From: Oerskovia flava
GTDB lineage: Bacteria > Actinomycetota > Actinomycetes > Actinomycetales > Cellulomonadaceae
DNA length: 64,000 nt
NCBI RefSeq assembly: GCF_026163685.1
Contig: NZ_JAOXSR010000008.1
Location: forward strand, 124,001-188,000
Direction of reading: 5' to 3'
Shown here piece after piece: positions 34,608 through 43,194 of the stretch (position 1 is the stretch's first letter; every line of letters starts with the position of its first letter). The notes beneath the pieces are model-generated. The model saw only the letters and a program-made list of their open reading frames with translations, made no database searches and was not told where the DNA came from. Made by a program: the position numbers and the translations under genes.

Positions 34608-34952
34608 TCAGCTCGCCGACCCGCGCTGGGCCGACGGTGAGTCACCATCACCTGGGTCGAAGAGGTCCTCCGCGAGCCGCTGCAGCTCGTGGGCGATGTC
34701 CTCGAGGCGTTCCTGCTGCTCCTGGCTGTAGTACCGGTTGTCGAACCGGGCGGAGATGTCCACGAGGGCGAGCGCGATCGGCTTGGGGACGGTCGAGCGC
34801 CCCTTGTACGCCTGCACGAGGAAAGCCAGCGCCTCGACAAGCTCCGCGACCTCCGCCTCGTCGACGAAATCGCGCTGGTGAAGCCGTAGGGGCACGGACC
34901 GGGGTCCGAGCAGACGGGCGACAACCACCTGCTCGGCGCGCGTCTCGTCCAT
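34608..34952 (-). CDS. Hypothetical protein
   Basis: 114 residues, acidic, with a probable helical middle (FVDEAEVAELVEALAFLVQAYKG) and a charged C-terminus (QEQQERLEDIAHELQRLAEDLF). No known motif. TACGCT lies 7 nt before the ATG at 34952 with no Shine-Dalgarno, giving a leaderless start and supporting that it is expressed. It is divergent from the RDD protein gene and upstream of the alkD-like pseudogene on the same strand. Confidence 0.7.
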   Translation of the reverse strand: MDETRAEQVVVARLLGPRSVPLRLHQRDFVDEAEVAELVEALAFLVQAYKGRSTVPKPIALALVDISARFDNRYYSQEQQERLEDIAHELQRLAEDLFDPGDGDSPSAQRGSAS

Positions 34953-35013
34953 GGCGCGCAGCGTATCGCCGTATCGCCCGGAGGGCTTCGTTCGCTTGTG
35001 CCACGATGTGGCG

Positions 35014-36123
35014 ATGAGCGCCACGGTCACCTCCGAGCAGCTTCCCGCGTCGACGCTGGAGGTCACGGTCCCCGAGGCGCCCTACGCGGGGTGGACACGT
35101 CGTGTGGTCGCCTACCTGCTGGACGCGGCCATCGTCGCGAGCGTCGCGTTCCTCGCGCTCGGCGCCACCGGCTCACCACACCTTCTCCTCGGCGTCGGCA
35201 GCTCACCCGGACCGTCCTGGACGGACAGCGGGTGGCTCGTCGCCACCGGCGTGACGCTCGCACTGCTGCAGGCGTACACCGGGTCGACGCCGGGCAAGCG
35301 CACCATGGGTATCGCCGTGGTCGACGAGACCACCGGCCGACCCGCAGGCCTGCTCACGACCGTCCTGCGGTGGCTCGCGCACGTGATCGACATGGTGCTG
35401 TTCGTCGGGTTCCTCCGCCCGCTGTGGCACCACAAGAGGCAGACGTTCGCCGACACCCTGCTGTCCACCGTCGTGCTGCACGCCCCGTGCCCGGCACCGC
35501 ACCCGGCGCTCGCCGCGGTCCGCGCACGCGTCCGCGCTCGCACCGACGGCCGTCCCGACGCGGCGACCGGTGCGCGGGTGGTCACCGGGGCGGCCACGCT
35601 GCTGTGCAGCGTCGCGGTGGCGTTCGCCGTCGGCCCGACGTCGTGGAGCTCGCGGAGCGTCTGGGACGAGTGCACCGTGGTCCCCGGCAGCACGGCAGGA
35701 CAACCGACGCTGCTCGGCGCGAGCCTCGGGCACGAGCCCGGGACCGAGGAGCTGACGCGGTGGGGCATCACCCGCGAACAGTCGAGCGAGACGCCGGCCG
35801 CCATCGAGGTGACCTCGCGCTGGACCACCACCGACCCGGCGCCGGGGACCGAGGTCGAGCTCGTCGTCGAGCCCGCCGACGGCCGACCCGCCCTCGTCCG
35901 CTCCGCCGTGCTGCCGATCGCGACGGACGACGAGGAGGGGCATGCCTACGACATGTCGGGCACCGGCACCCTGCCCGGCACCACCACACCGGACCCCTGG
36001 ACGATCCGGGTGCAGGAGCCTGAGCTGGGCGCGCTGGGCGCGGGCTGGACGTGGATGGTGAACGTCCGCACCGACGGCGATCTCACGGCGACGTGCGCGG
36101 GCGGGCCAGTACACCCGAGATGA
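35014..36123 (+). CDS. RDD-domain membrane protein
   Basis: 369 residues. The RDD domain spans about 25-165: AGWTRRVVAYLLDAAIVASV, then GSTPGKRTMGIAVVDETTGRPAG, then RQTFADTL. A further membrane segment near 200 is followed by an extracellular C-terminal domain (about 215-369) with two Cys that may pair. The family's role is unknown, though some members transport small molecules. Its 3' end overlaps the convergent tetR gene by 41 bp. Confidence 0.82.
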   Translation: MSATVTSEQLPASTLEVTVPEAPYAGWTRRVVAYLLDAAIVASVAFLALGATGSPHLLLGVGSSPGPSWTDSGWLVATGVTLALLQAYTGSTPGKRTMGIAVVDETTGRPAGLLTTVLRWLAHVIDMVLFVGFLRPLWHHKRQTFADTLLSTVVLHAPCPAPHPALAAVRARVRARTDGRPDAATGARVVTGAATLLCSVAVAFAVGPTSWSSRSVWDECTVVPGSTAGQPTLLGASLGHEPGTEELTRWGITREQSSETPAAIEVTSRWTTTDPAPGTEVELVVEPADGRPALVRSAVLPIATDDEEGHAYDMSGTGTLPGTTTPDPWTIRVQEPELGALGAGWTWMVNVRTDGDLTATCAGGPVHPR

Positions 36124-36643
36124 ACAGCTGCACGAGAGTCTCGGCGTCGTAGCGAGCGTCGGCCGATGCACCGATGCAGAGGTTCCCGATGCCCTTGAGG
36201 ACGTTGTACGCGTCGACCGGCGGCGTCGCGTCGACGGACTCGCACGCCGCCTCGAGGAGCGCGCCGCAGACCGGGACGAGGCGGTCGACGAAGGAGGTGT
36301 GCAGAGCGTCGGACCCGGCGCTGTCTCCTTGCAACGCGCCGGCCAGGCCGTGCTTGGTGACCAGGAGCTCCACGAACACTGCCACCCACGCCCTCAGGGC
36401 GGCCTCGGGCGTCGCGCTCTGCGCGAGCAGCCGCGGGCCGGCCTCCGCGCACGCCTCGACCTGGTGCCGATACACGGCGACGACGAGCTCTGGACGCGTC
36501 GGGAAATGCCGGTAGATCGTCCCGATGCCGACGCCAGCCCTCGCCGCGATCTCCCGGACCGGAGCGTCGACCCCGGACGTCACGAAGACCGCTGCCGCGG
36601 CATCGAGCAAGCCCTGCTGGCTCCGACGCGGACGCCCGACCAT
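36083..36643 (-). CDS. TetR/AcrR-family regulator
   Basis: 186 residues; helix-turn-helix PVREIAARAGVGIGTIYRHFPTR near the N-terminus and a helical C-terminal domain. GGGGAG lies about 9 nt before the ATG. It diverges from an alpha/beta hydrolase gene, and the 120 bp between them hold two related palindromes (36680-36702 and 36708-36720). It is therefore the likely repressor of the hydrolase and of itself. Confidence 0.9.
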   Translation of the reverse strand: MVGRPRRSQQGLLDAAAAVFVTSGVDAPVREIAARAGVGIGTIYRHFPTRPELVVAVYRHQVEACAEAGPRLLAQSATPEAALRAWVAVFVELLVTKHGLAGALQGDSAGSDALHTSFVDRLVPVCGALLEAACESVDATPPVDAYNVLKGIGNLCIGASADARYDAETLVQLFISGVLARPRTSP

Positions 36644-36679
36644 GTTCCACTCCCCGCTCGCTCGACGGCGCGCCCTTGT

Positions 36680-36702
36680 ATTACGGAACGTCGTTCCGTA
36701 AT
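36680..36702. promoter_or_regulatory. TetR operator, primary site
   Basis: A 23-bp palindrome with perfect 11-bp arms (ATTACGGAACG and CGTTCCGTAAT) around a single central T. It lies 37 bp upstream of the tetR start and 62 bp before the hydrolase start, so it can control both promoters. Confidence 0.85.
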
Positions 36703-36707
36703 GTTGT

Positions 36708-36720
36708 GGAACATCGCTCC
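36708..36720. promoter_or_regulatory. TetR operator, degenerate second site
   Basis: GGAACATCGCTCC matches the core GGAACGTCGTTCC of the primary site at 11 of 13 positions. The centres are 23 bp apart, about two helical turns, so two dimers could bind the same face. Confidence 0.5.
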
Positions 36721-36763
36721 GATATCGAGTATCGCAGAGCCCCGCCTCGAGGAAGGACCTCGC

Positions 36764-37741
36764 ATGACGTCATCGGTCGTCGACACCCTGGACAGCATCA
36801 TCGGCGCCGGCGCTCCCGTCGTCTCGGTCGCTCCCGTCGAGCTGGCCGCACCCGGTCGACCGGTCCCGCTGGAGGTGCGGGTGTCCGCCCCGGCGACCGG
36901 TACGAATCTCCCCGTCGTGGTGTTCTCCCACGGCAACGGATGGAACCTCGACGGGTACGCGCCGCTCACGGCGTTCTGGGCGTCGCGCGGGTTCGTGGTG
37001 GTCCAGCCCACGCACCTGGACTCGCGCCGGAACGGCTTCGGGTTCGACCACGCGGTGTTCCCGACGATCTGGACCGAGCGGATCGCCGACCTCACCCGCG
37101 TCCTCGACCAGCTTGACACCGTCGAGGCTGCCGTCCCCGGACTCGCCGGCCGGGTCGACCGCGGCCGCGTCGCCGTCACCGGCCACTCATGGGGCGGGCA
37201 GACCGCTCAGACGCTCCTCGGCGCGCGGATCCTCGACGAGACGGGCCAGGTCGGCGAGGACATGTCCGACAGCCGCGTCACCGCGGGCATCCTGTTCGCC
37301 GCGACCGGTGTCGGCGGCGAGGACCTGCACCCGTTCGCGCAGGCGAACTTCCCGTTCATGCACCCCTCGTTCCAGGAGCTGACCACACCGACGCTCGTCG
37401 TCGCAGGCGACCGCGACCAGTCCAGGATGTCGAGCCGCGGGCCCGACTGGTTCACCGACGCCTACACGTACAGCCCGGGCGCGACGGACCTCCTGACCCT
37501 CCACGGTGCCGAGCACGCGCTCGGCGGGATCGTCGGGTACGAGGTCGCCGAGACCACCGACGAGAACCCGGAGCGGGTCGCCGTCATCCAGCGGCTGACC
37601 ACCGCCTACCTCCGGACCGCCCTGCACGTCGACGAGAGCAGCTGGCCCTCCGCCCGCGCCGCGTTCCGCGACGGCGCCGACCTGATCGGCCACGTCGACA
37701 GCAAGCAGCCCGCAGCGGCGGACCCTCTCGCCACGCGGTGA
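36764..37741 (+). CDS. Alpha/beta hydrolase (PAF-acetylhydrolase/chlorophyllase-like)
   Basis: 325 residues. The oxyanion region is VVFSHGNGWN, the nucleophile elbow GHSWGG, the acid in VVAGDRDQ and the His in HGAEHALGG. The pattern of a long insertion before the acid recalls platelet-activating-factor acetylhydrolase-like esterases. No signal peptide. GAGGAAGGA precedes the ATG. It is divergent from the tetR gene and controlled by the operators between them. Substrate unknown. Confidence 0.85.
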   Translation: MTSSVVDTLDSIIGAGAPVVSVAPVELAAPGRPVPLEVRVSAPATGTNLPVVVFSHGNGWNLDGYAPLTAFWASRGFVVVQPTHLDSRRNGFGFDHAVFPTIWTERIADLTRVLDQLDTVEAAVPGLAGRVDRGRVAVTGHSWGGQTAQTLLGARILDETGQVGEDMSDSRVTAGILFAATGVGGEDLHPFAQANFPFMHPSFQELTTPTLVVAGDRDQSRMSSRGPDWFTDAYTYSPGATDLLTLHGAEHALGGIVGYEVAETTDENPERVAVIQRLTTAYLRTALHVDESSWPSARAAFRDGADLIGHVDSKQPAAADPLATR

Positions 37742-37828
37742 CGGGACCGCTCCCCCGTCGCGACACCTGTCACACGACCGAACCACCGACGCAACATGTC
37801 CGAAAAGTAGGCATACGACGATGGGGCG

Positions 37829-38116
37829 ATGGACCCGGCACGCCTCCCCCTCTTCTCATCACCTGACGCCGGTGCGGTGCTCGCGCCCCCGGCCACGCAG
37901 CGCCACGACGGCCCGTACCGCGACCCGCGCCGCCCGGGCGAGACACGCCGTCGGACGGGTGCGCTCCGCCGTCGGGAGGCCGCGCCGCCGGACGAGGCGG
38001 GGCGCCGCGCGAACCCCGGCGACGAGCTCACGGTCGACCCGGTCGACCGGGCCCGGCGGGCCCGCTCCGCGCTCGACGACCTCACGAAGGACCTGCGGGA
38101 CATGAGCTCCTGGTGA
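37829..38116 (+). CDS. Small hypothetical protein
   Basis: 95 residues, hydrophilic, rich in Arg, Pro and Asp (RRPGETRRRTGALRRREAAPPDEAGRR), with a short helical C-terminus (RARRARSALDDLTKDLRDMSSW). It is mostly disordered in appearance, with no recognised domain. GC3 bias supports coding. It ends 32 bp before the endonuclease IV gene. Confidence 0.55.
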   Translation: MDPARLPLFSSPDAGAVLAPPATQRHDGPYRDPRRPGETRRRTGALRRREAAPPDEAGRRANPGDELTVDPVDRARRARSALDDLTKDLRDMSSW

Positions 38117-38148
38117 CCGGACGGCGTGCGCACCCGTAGGTTGGTGCC

Positions 38149-38931
38149 ATGCGGATCGGAGCTCACCTCGGCCAGGCGGACGTCATCGACCAGGCGGCGG
38201 CCATCGGCGCCGACCAGGCGCAGATCTTCCTCGGCGACCCCCAGAGCTGGAAGGGGGCGACGTTCGACTACCCGGGCGGCCCCGAGCAGCTCAAGGCGGA
38301 CGCCGCGGCGGCCGACCTCGACCTGTACGTGCACGCGCCGTACGTCATCAACGTGGCCAGCACGAACAACCGCGTCCGGATCCCCAGCCGCAAGCTGCTG
38401 CAGAAGATCGTCGACGGCGCGGGGCAGGTCGGCGCGAAGGGCGTGATCGTGCACGGCGGGCACGTCACGGCGAACGACGACCCCGCGGTCGGCTTCGACA
38501 ACTGGCGCAAGGCGATCGACGCCCTCGAGACGGACGTCCCGGTGCTCATCGAGAACACCGCGGGCGGCGAGAGCTCGATGGCGCGGCGGCTCGAGCGCAT
38601 CGAACGCCTGTGGGCGGCGGTGTCCGCGGCCGACGGCGGCAGCGAGGTGGGCTTCTGCCTCGACACGTGCCACGCGTGGGCGGGCGGCATCGACCTCGCG
38701 ACGGCCGTCGCGGACGTCCGGGCGATCACCGGGCGCATCGACCTGGTGCACGCGAACAACAGCCGCGACACCGCCGGGTCGGGTGCGGACCGGCACGCGG
38801 GCCTCACGGCGGGCACGATCGACCCCGCCGTGCTCGCCGACCTGGTGCGCGCCGCGGACGCGCCGGTCATCTGCGAGACGCACGCCGACATCGGGCCCGA
38901 CGTCGCGTGGTTGCGCGCGCAGGTCTCCTGA
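38149..38931 (+). CDS. nfo: Endonuclease IV (AP endonuclease)
   Basis: 260 residues, TIM barrel with three metal ions. Ligands are visible in HAPYVIN, VIVHGGHV, IENTAGG, CLDTCHAWAGG, LVHANNS-RD, DRHAG and CETH. It cleaves 5' of abasic sites in base-excision repair. TAGGTT (38137-38142) lies 6 nt before the ATG with no Shine-Dalgarno, fitting a leaderless transcript. Confidence 0.95.
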   Translation: MRIGAHLGQADVIDQAAAIGADQAQIFLGDPQSWKGATFDYPGGPEQLKADAAAADLDLYVHAPYVINVASTNNRVRIPSRKLLQKIVDGAGQVGAKGVIVHGGHVTANDDPAVGFDNWRKAIDALETDVPVLIENTAGGESSMARRLERIERLWAAVSAADGGSEVGFCLDTCHAWAGGIDLATAVADVRAITGRIDLVHANNSRDTAGSGADRHAGLTAGTIDPAVLADLVRAADAPVICETHADIGPDVAWLRAQVS

Positions 38932-38935
38932 CCGG

Positions 38936-39322
38936 TCAGGCCGCGCCGGTGACGCGGTGGCCCGCGTCCCGCAGCGCGGCGGTCGCGTCCTCGACCGCCG
39001 TCTCGGGGACGAGCACGAGGTCGGCGTGGAACGTCGACGCGACGAACACGGGGATCTGCGCGCCGGCGAGCGGCCCGACGACGGCCGCCAGCATGCCGGT
39101 CACGTCCAGCCCGTGCGGGTCGCCGTAGAAGCCGGCCCACCGCTCGCCGTCACGACCGAACGGCGAGGCCTCGCGCAGCACCGTCAGCCCCTCCGGTGCG
39201 CGCACGAGCGCGACCCACTCGTCGTCCTCGGGGAACGTCGCCGCGGGCTGGTGCTCGAGGACGAACCGGGCGGTGAGCAGCTGGAGGCGTTGGGCGGGCG
39301 GCGGGGTCAGGTCGGCGGGCAT
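38936..39322 (-). CDS. ACT-domain protein
   Basis: 128 residues with two ACT-like halves: WVALVRAPEGLTVLRE, then LDVTGMLAAVVGPLAGAQIPVFVASTFHADLVLVPE. Such small proteins usually bind amino acids and act as allosteric sensors; the ligand here is unknown. TACGCT lies 6 nt before the ATG at 39322, without a Shine-Dalgarno (leaderless). It is convergent with nfo and downstream of the pyridoxal kinase gene. Confidence 0.85.
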   Translation of the reverse strand: MPADLTPPPAQRLQLLTARFVLEHQPAATFPEDDEWVALVRAPEGLTVLREASPFGRDGERWAGFYGDPHGLDVTGMLAAVVGPLAGAQIPVFVASTFHADLVLVPETAVEDATAALRDAGHRVTGAA

Positions 39323-39357
39323 GCCCAGAGCGTAGGGTCCGCCGGGGACACGGTCCG

Positions 39358-40158
39358 TCAGCCGGTGTACGCGCCCTGCCACACGGCGTCGAACGGGGCG
39401 TTCGACGCGACCCGCGCGCCGATGGCCTCGGTGACGAGCTGCTTGGCGACCGCGACGGCGCGCGGCACGTCGGTGCCCTTCGCGAGCTCGGCCGTGATCG
39501 CGGCGGCGAACGTGCACCCCGCGCCGCTGACCCGCTCCTGACCGATCTTCTCGGTCGAGTAGACGGTGATCTCCTGGCCGTCGAACAGGACGTCGACCGC
39601 GTCCGGGCCGGGCACCTCGACGCCGCCCTTGACCACGACGAACTCCGGGCCGAGCGCGTGGATGCGCTCCGCGGCCTCGACGAGGTCGTCGACCGACTCG
39701 ATGGCGTCCATGCCGGCGAGCGTGCGCGCCTCGAACACGTTGGGCGTGACGACGGTCGCGAGCGGCAGCACCTTCTCGCGCAGGGCCGTGTCGGTGTCGA
39801 GCGCCGCGCCCGGCTCCTGGCCCTTGCAGATGAGCACCGGGTCGAGCACGACGTGGTGCCACGGGCGGCTGTCGACCGAGCGCGCGACCACGTCGATGGT
39901 GTCCGGGGTGCCGAGCATGCCGATCTTCACGACGTCGAGGTCGTACGTGCTGGTCGCGGCCTCGAACTGGTCCGCGATGACCTCGGGCGCGACGGGCACG
40001 AACCGGTGGCCCCAGTCGGCCTTCGGGTCGAACGACACGATGCACGTGAGCGTCCCCACCCCGTAGACGCCGAGCTGCTGGAACGTCTTGAGGTCGGCCT
40101 GGATCCCGGCACCGCCCGTGGCTTCCGATCCGGCGATGACGTACGCGAGGTTGACCAT
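39358..40158 (-). CDS. pdxK: Pyridoxine/pyridoxal/pyridoxamine kinase (ThiD-like PdxK)
   Basis: 266 residues, ribokinase fold. GSEATGGAGIQADLKTFQQLGVYG at the start binds substrate; GAGCTFAAAI near the C-terminus is the anion hole with the Cys seen in ThiD-like PdxK enzymes. It phosphorylates B6 vitamers to make pyridoxal phosphate; hydroxymethylpyrimidine kinase activity cannot be excluded. GAAGGA lies 8 nt before the ATG at 40158. It diverges from the epimerase gene. Confidence 0.9.
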   Translation of the reverse strand: MVNLAYVIAGSEATGGAGIQADLKTFQQLGVYGVGTLTCIVSFDPKADWGHRFVPVAPEVIADQFEAATSTYDLDVVKIGMLGTPDTIDVVARSVDSRPWHHVVLDPVLICKGQEPGAALDTDTALREKVLPLATVVTPNVFEARTLAGMDAIESVDDLVEAAERIHALGPEFVVVKGGVEVPGPDAVDVLFDGQEITVYSTEKIGQERVSGAGCTFAAAITAELAKGTDVPRAVAVAKQLVTEAIGARVASNAPFDAVWQGAYTG

Positions 40159-40334
40159 GTCCGTGTCCTTCGTGAGGGTGCGATGCGCTGGCGCGACGGT
40201 CCGTGCGGGAGCCGTCGCCCGGCCCACGAGCCTACGCCCCGGCCCTCGCCGCGCCGCACCCCGAGGTGGCATGCTGGTCCCGCCCGGCAGCCCAGCCCGG
40301 CGGTCCGACCGTCGAACCACCCGTCAGGAGCACC

Positions 40335-41210
40335 ATGCCTCGCATCGTCGTCACCGGGAGCAGCGGCAAGCTCGGCCGCGCCGTCGTCACCGACCTCGCC
40401 GCGCACGGTTACGACGTCGTCACCGTGGACCGGGTGCCACCATCGGACGGACAGCCCGGGTCCTTCACCCGCGCCGACCTCACCGACCTCGGGCAGGTCA
40501 TCGAGCTCTTCACGGCGATCGACGACCGGTACGCGGGCATCGACGGCGTCGTGCACCTCGCCGCGATCCCGGCCCCGGGGATGGCGCCGAACGGCGCGAC
40601 GTTCCACAACAACGTGACGAGCACGTACAACGTGTTCCAGGCCGCCCGGGTCGCCGGAGTCCGCAACGTGGTGTGGGCGTCGAGCGAGACCGTGCTCGGG
40701 CTGCCCTTCGACGTCCCGCCGCCGTACGCGCCGGTCGACGAGGAGTACGCCGCCCGCCCCGAGAGCACGTACTCCCTCGGCAAGGCCGTCGAGGAGGAGA
40801 TGGCCCGGCACCTGACCCGCTGGGACCCGGCGCTCAAGCTCGTCGGCCTGCGGTTCTCCAACGTCATGGAGGACGAGGACTACCTGGCGTTCCCCGGCTT
40901 CCAGGAGGACGAGTCGCTGCGGCGCTGGAACCTGTGGGGCTACATCGACGCCCGCGACGGCGCACAGGCGGTGCGCCTGGCGCTCGAGAGCGACCTCACC
41001 GGGTTCGAGACGTTCATCATCGCGGCCGCCGACACCGTCATGGACGCGCCCTCGCGCGACCTCATGGCGCGCACGTACCCGGACGTCGAGGTGCGCGACG
41101 TCGAGGGTCGGGACACGCTGCTCGGCATCGGCAAGGCGCGGCGGATGCTGGGCTACGCGCCCGAGTACCGCTGGCGCGACCGGCTCCCGGCGACCACCGG
41201 GACGCCCTGA
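40335..41210 (+). CDS. NAD-dependent epimerase/dehydratase
   Basis: 291 residues, extended SDR. The cofactor loop is VTGSSGKLGRAV; the catalytic pair is in YSLGKA (Tyr-x3-Lys), with SSE upstream. It acts on an unknown sugar or nucleotide sugar. CAGGAG lies 5 nt before the ATG at 40335. The gene stands alone between pdxK and lrp. Confidence 0.87.
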   Translation: MPRIVVTGSSGKLGRAVVTDLAAHGYDVVTVDRVPPSDGQPGSFTRADLTDLGQVIELFTAIDDRYAGIDGVVHLAAIPAPGMAPNGATFHNNVTSTYNVFQAARVAGVRNVVWASSETVLGLPFDVPPPYAPVDEEYAARPESTYSLGKAVEEEMARHLTRWDPALKLVGLRFSNVMEDEDYLAFPGFQEDESLRRWNLWGYIDARDGAQAVRLALESDLTGFETFIIAAADTVMDAPSRDLMARTYPDVEVRDVEGRDTLLGIGKARRMLGYAPEYRWRDRLPATTGTP

Positions 41211-41229
41211 CCGGACCGGGTGACGGCGG

Positions 41230-41691
41230 CTACGGCCGCAGGTGCTCGAAGATCACCGTGGTGCTCGTCCCGGCGACCTCGGGCCGGACACTGAGGGTGC
41301 GCGCGACGACGTCCCGCAGCGCGTCGGAGTCCGCGACGGCCACGTGCAGCAGGAAGTCGCGGTCGCCGGTGACGAAGAAGATGCCCTCGACGTGCGGCAG
41401 GCCCGCGAGGTAGTCGCGGAAACCGGTGAGGTCGGCGCGCGCGTGGGAGTGCAGGCGGATCGAGATGAGCGCCTGGAGGCTGCGCCCGACGGCGGCGGGG
41501 TCCACCTCGGTCCGGAAGCCCCGGATGACACCACGCTCCTGGAGCGAGCGGATCCGGGTCAGACAGGTCGACGGTGCGATGCCCACGGCGTCGGCCACGG
41601 CCTTGTTGGTCGCGCGCGCGTCGTCGGCCAGGATCGCGAGGATGCGGCGGTCGGTCTCGTCCAGGACGGCGGGTCGAACGACGTTCGGCAC
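41230..41691 (-). CDS. Lrp/AsnC-family regulator
   Basis: 153 residues. N-terminal helix-turn-helix LDETDRRILAILADDARATNKAVADAVGIAPSTCLTRI; C-terminal RAM/ACT domain with GRDFLLHVAV-like sequence. The GTG at 41691 has GAGGAGA upstream. It is divergent from the D-amino-acid dehydrogenase gene across 140 bp that include CTTCGACGAAG (41724-41734), so it probably senses an amino acid and controls that gene. Confidence 0.92.
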   Translation of the reverse strand: MPNVVRPAVLDETDRRILAILADDARATNKAVADAVGIAPSTCLTRIRSLQERGVIRGFRTEVDPAAVGRSLQALISIRLHSHARADLTGFRDYLAGLPHVEGIFFVTGDRDFLLHVAVADSDALRDVVARTLSVRPEVAGTSTTVIFEHLRP

Positions 41692-41831
41692 GGGTGGTCT
41701 CCTCACGCAGAGATCTGTTGATCCTTCGACGAAGAGATGGCTCCGCAGAATCTTGTGACGATCCCATTGTGCGCTGCCGAAGGACTCACCACGATAGGCG
41801 CATCTCGCCAGCACCGCCGAAGGAGCCGTCC

Positions 41832-43100
41832 GTGGTCGTCCCCGCACCCGCACCCGTGCACGCCGCCGCGCGCCGGACCCCGCGCACCGCCGTCGTCGTC
41901 GGGGCGGGCATGGTGGGACTGGCGACCGCGTGGCACCTGCAGGAGCGGGGCGTGGAGGTGACCGTGCTCGACCGCCAGGGGGTGGCCGCCGGCTCCTCCT
42001 GGGGCAACGCGGGCTGGTTGACGCCCGGGATGGCGATGCCGCTCGCGGACCCCAGCCTGTGGACGTACGCGCCGAAGGCGCTGCTCGACCGGGGAGCGCC
42101 CGTGCACGTGCCCGCCCGGCTGGACCCGCGCCTGTGGTCGTTCCTCGTGCGCTTCGCCGCCCACGCGACGCCGCGGGCCTGGCGCCGCGCCATGGCGGCG
42201 CTCACCCCGATCGACCGGATGGCCCTCGACGCGTTCGACGAGCTCGCGGCCGGCGGGGTGACCGCGCCCACCCGGACCGGACCGTTCGTCGTCGGGTTCG
42301 AGCACGAGCGGCAGGCCCGCGGGTTCCGCCACGAGCTCGAGCAGGTCGCGGCCGCCGGCCAGGAGGTCCCGCTGCGCCGCCGCGGCGACGCGCCCGTCCC
42401 CCAGCTCTCCGACCGGGTCGGGTCGGTGTGGACGCTGGAGGGTCAGCGGTTCTGCGAGCCGGGCCCGTTCGTCGAGTCCCTGGCCGACGCCGTCCGGTCT
42501 CGCGGGGCGAAGATCGTCACCGACGCGCACGTCACGGCCGTGGGACGGGGCGCCACCGGTGTCCGTGTCGAGGCCGCGGACCACGACGTGCACACCGCCG
42601 ACGCCGTCGTGCTCGCGACCGGCGCGTGGCTGCCCGCCCTCGCCCGTCCGCTCGGGGTCCGCACCCGCGTCCAGGCGGGGCGCGGCTACTCGTTCACCGT
42701 CGCGACCGACGTCCCGGTCGAGCAGCCGATCTACCTGCCGGCCCGGCGCGTCGCGTGCACTCCGTACCGCGGCCGGCTCCGCGTCGCCGGGACCATGGAG
42801 TTCCGCGGCGCCGACGAGCCGCTCCAGCGCGGCCGCATCGACGCGATCCTCGCGGGGGTGCGCGACCTGTTCACCGGCGTCGACCTCGACGACCGGCACG
42901 ACGAGTGGGTCGGTGCCCGGCCCGTCACACCCGACGGCCTGCCGCTCGTCGGCGCGACCCGCGCCCCGGGCGTCTACGTCGCCGGAGGCCACGGCATGTG
43001 GGGCATGGTGCTCGGCCCGGCGACCGGCAGGCTGCTCGCCGAGCAGATCGTCACCGGCGACGTCCCTGCGGAGGTCCGCCCGTTCGACCCCCTGCGCTGA
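41832..43100 (+). CDS. dadA: D-amino-acid dehydrogenase (FAD, DadA-like)
   Basis: 422 residues. The N-terminal dinucleotide-binding motif is VVVGAGMVGLATAWHL with ERGVEVTVLDRQ; GSSWGNAGWLTPG is typical of DadA; the C-terminal motif is RPVTPDGLPLVGATRAPGVYVAGGHGMWG. It oxidises D-amino acids to 2-oxo acids, passing electrons to the respiratory chain. The GTG at 41832 has AGGAG 7 nt upstream. Its neighbour lrp is the likely regulator. Confidence 0.9.
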   Translation: MVVPAPAPVHAAARRTPRTAVVVGAGMVGLATAWHLQERGVEVTVLDRQGVAAGSSWGNAGWLTPGMAMPLADPSLWTYAPKALLDRGAPVHVPARLDPRLWSFLVRFAAHATPRAWRRAMAALTPIDRMALDAFDELAAGGVTAPTRTGPFVVGFEHERQARGFRHELEQVAAAGQEVPLRRRGDAPVPQLSDRVGSVWTLEGQRFCEPGPFVESLADAVRSRGAKIVTDAHVTAVGRGATGVRVEAADHDVHTADAVVLATGAWLPALARPLGVRTRVQAGRGYSFTVATDVPVEQPIYLPARRVACTPYRGRLRVAGTMEFRGADEPLQRGRIDAILAGVRDLFTGVDLDDRHDEWVGARPVTPDGLPLVGATRAPGVYVAGGHGMWGMVLGPATGRLLAEQIVTGDVPAEVRPFDPLR

Positions 43101-43142
43101 AACCGGCGCGCGAGGTGAGACCGCTCCTCGGGACGAGCGCCG

Positions 43143-43157
43143 CTCCCTCGTAGGGAG
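43143..43157. promoter_or_regulatory. Inverted repeat upstream of the two-component operon
   Basis: CTCCCT-cgt-AGGGAG, a perfect repeat 38 bp before the kinase start. Its place suggests a response-regulator operator for autoregulation; alternatively it is the end of a dadA terminator. Confidence 0.4.
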
Positions 43158-43194
43158 GTGGCGGCGCGGTGTGCCGCTCCCGCAGGATCGAGGC

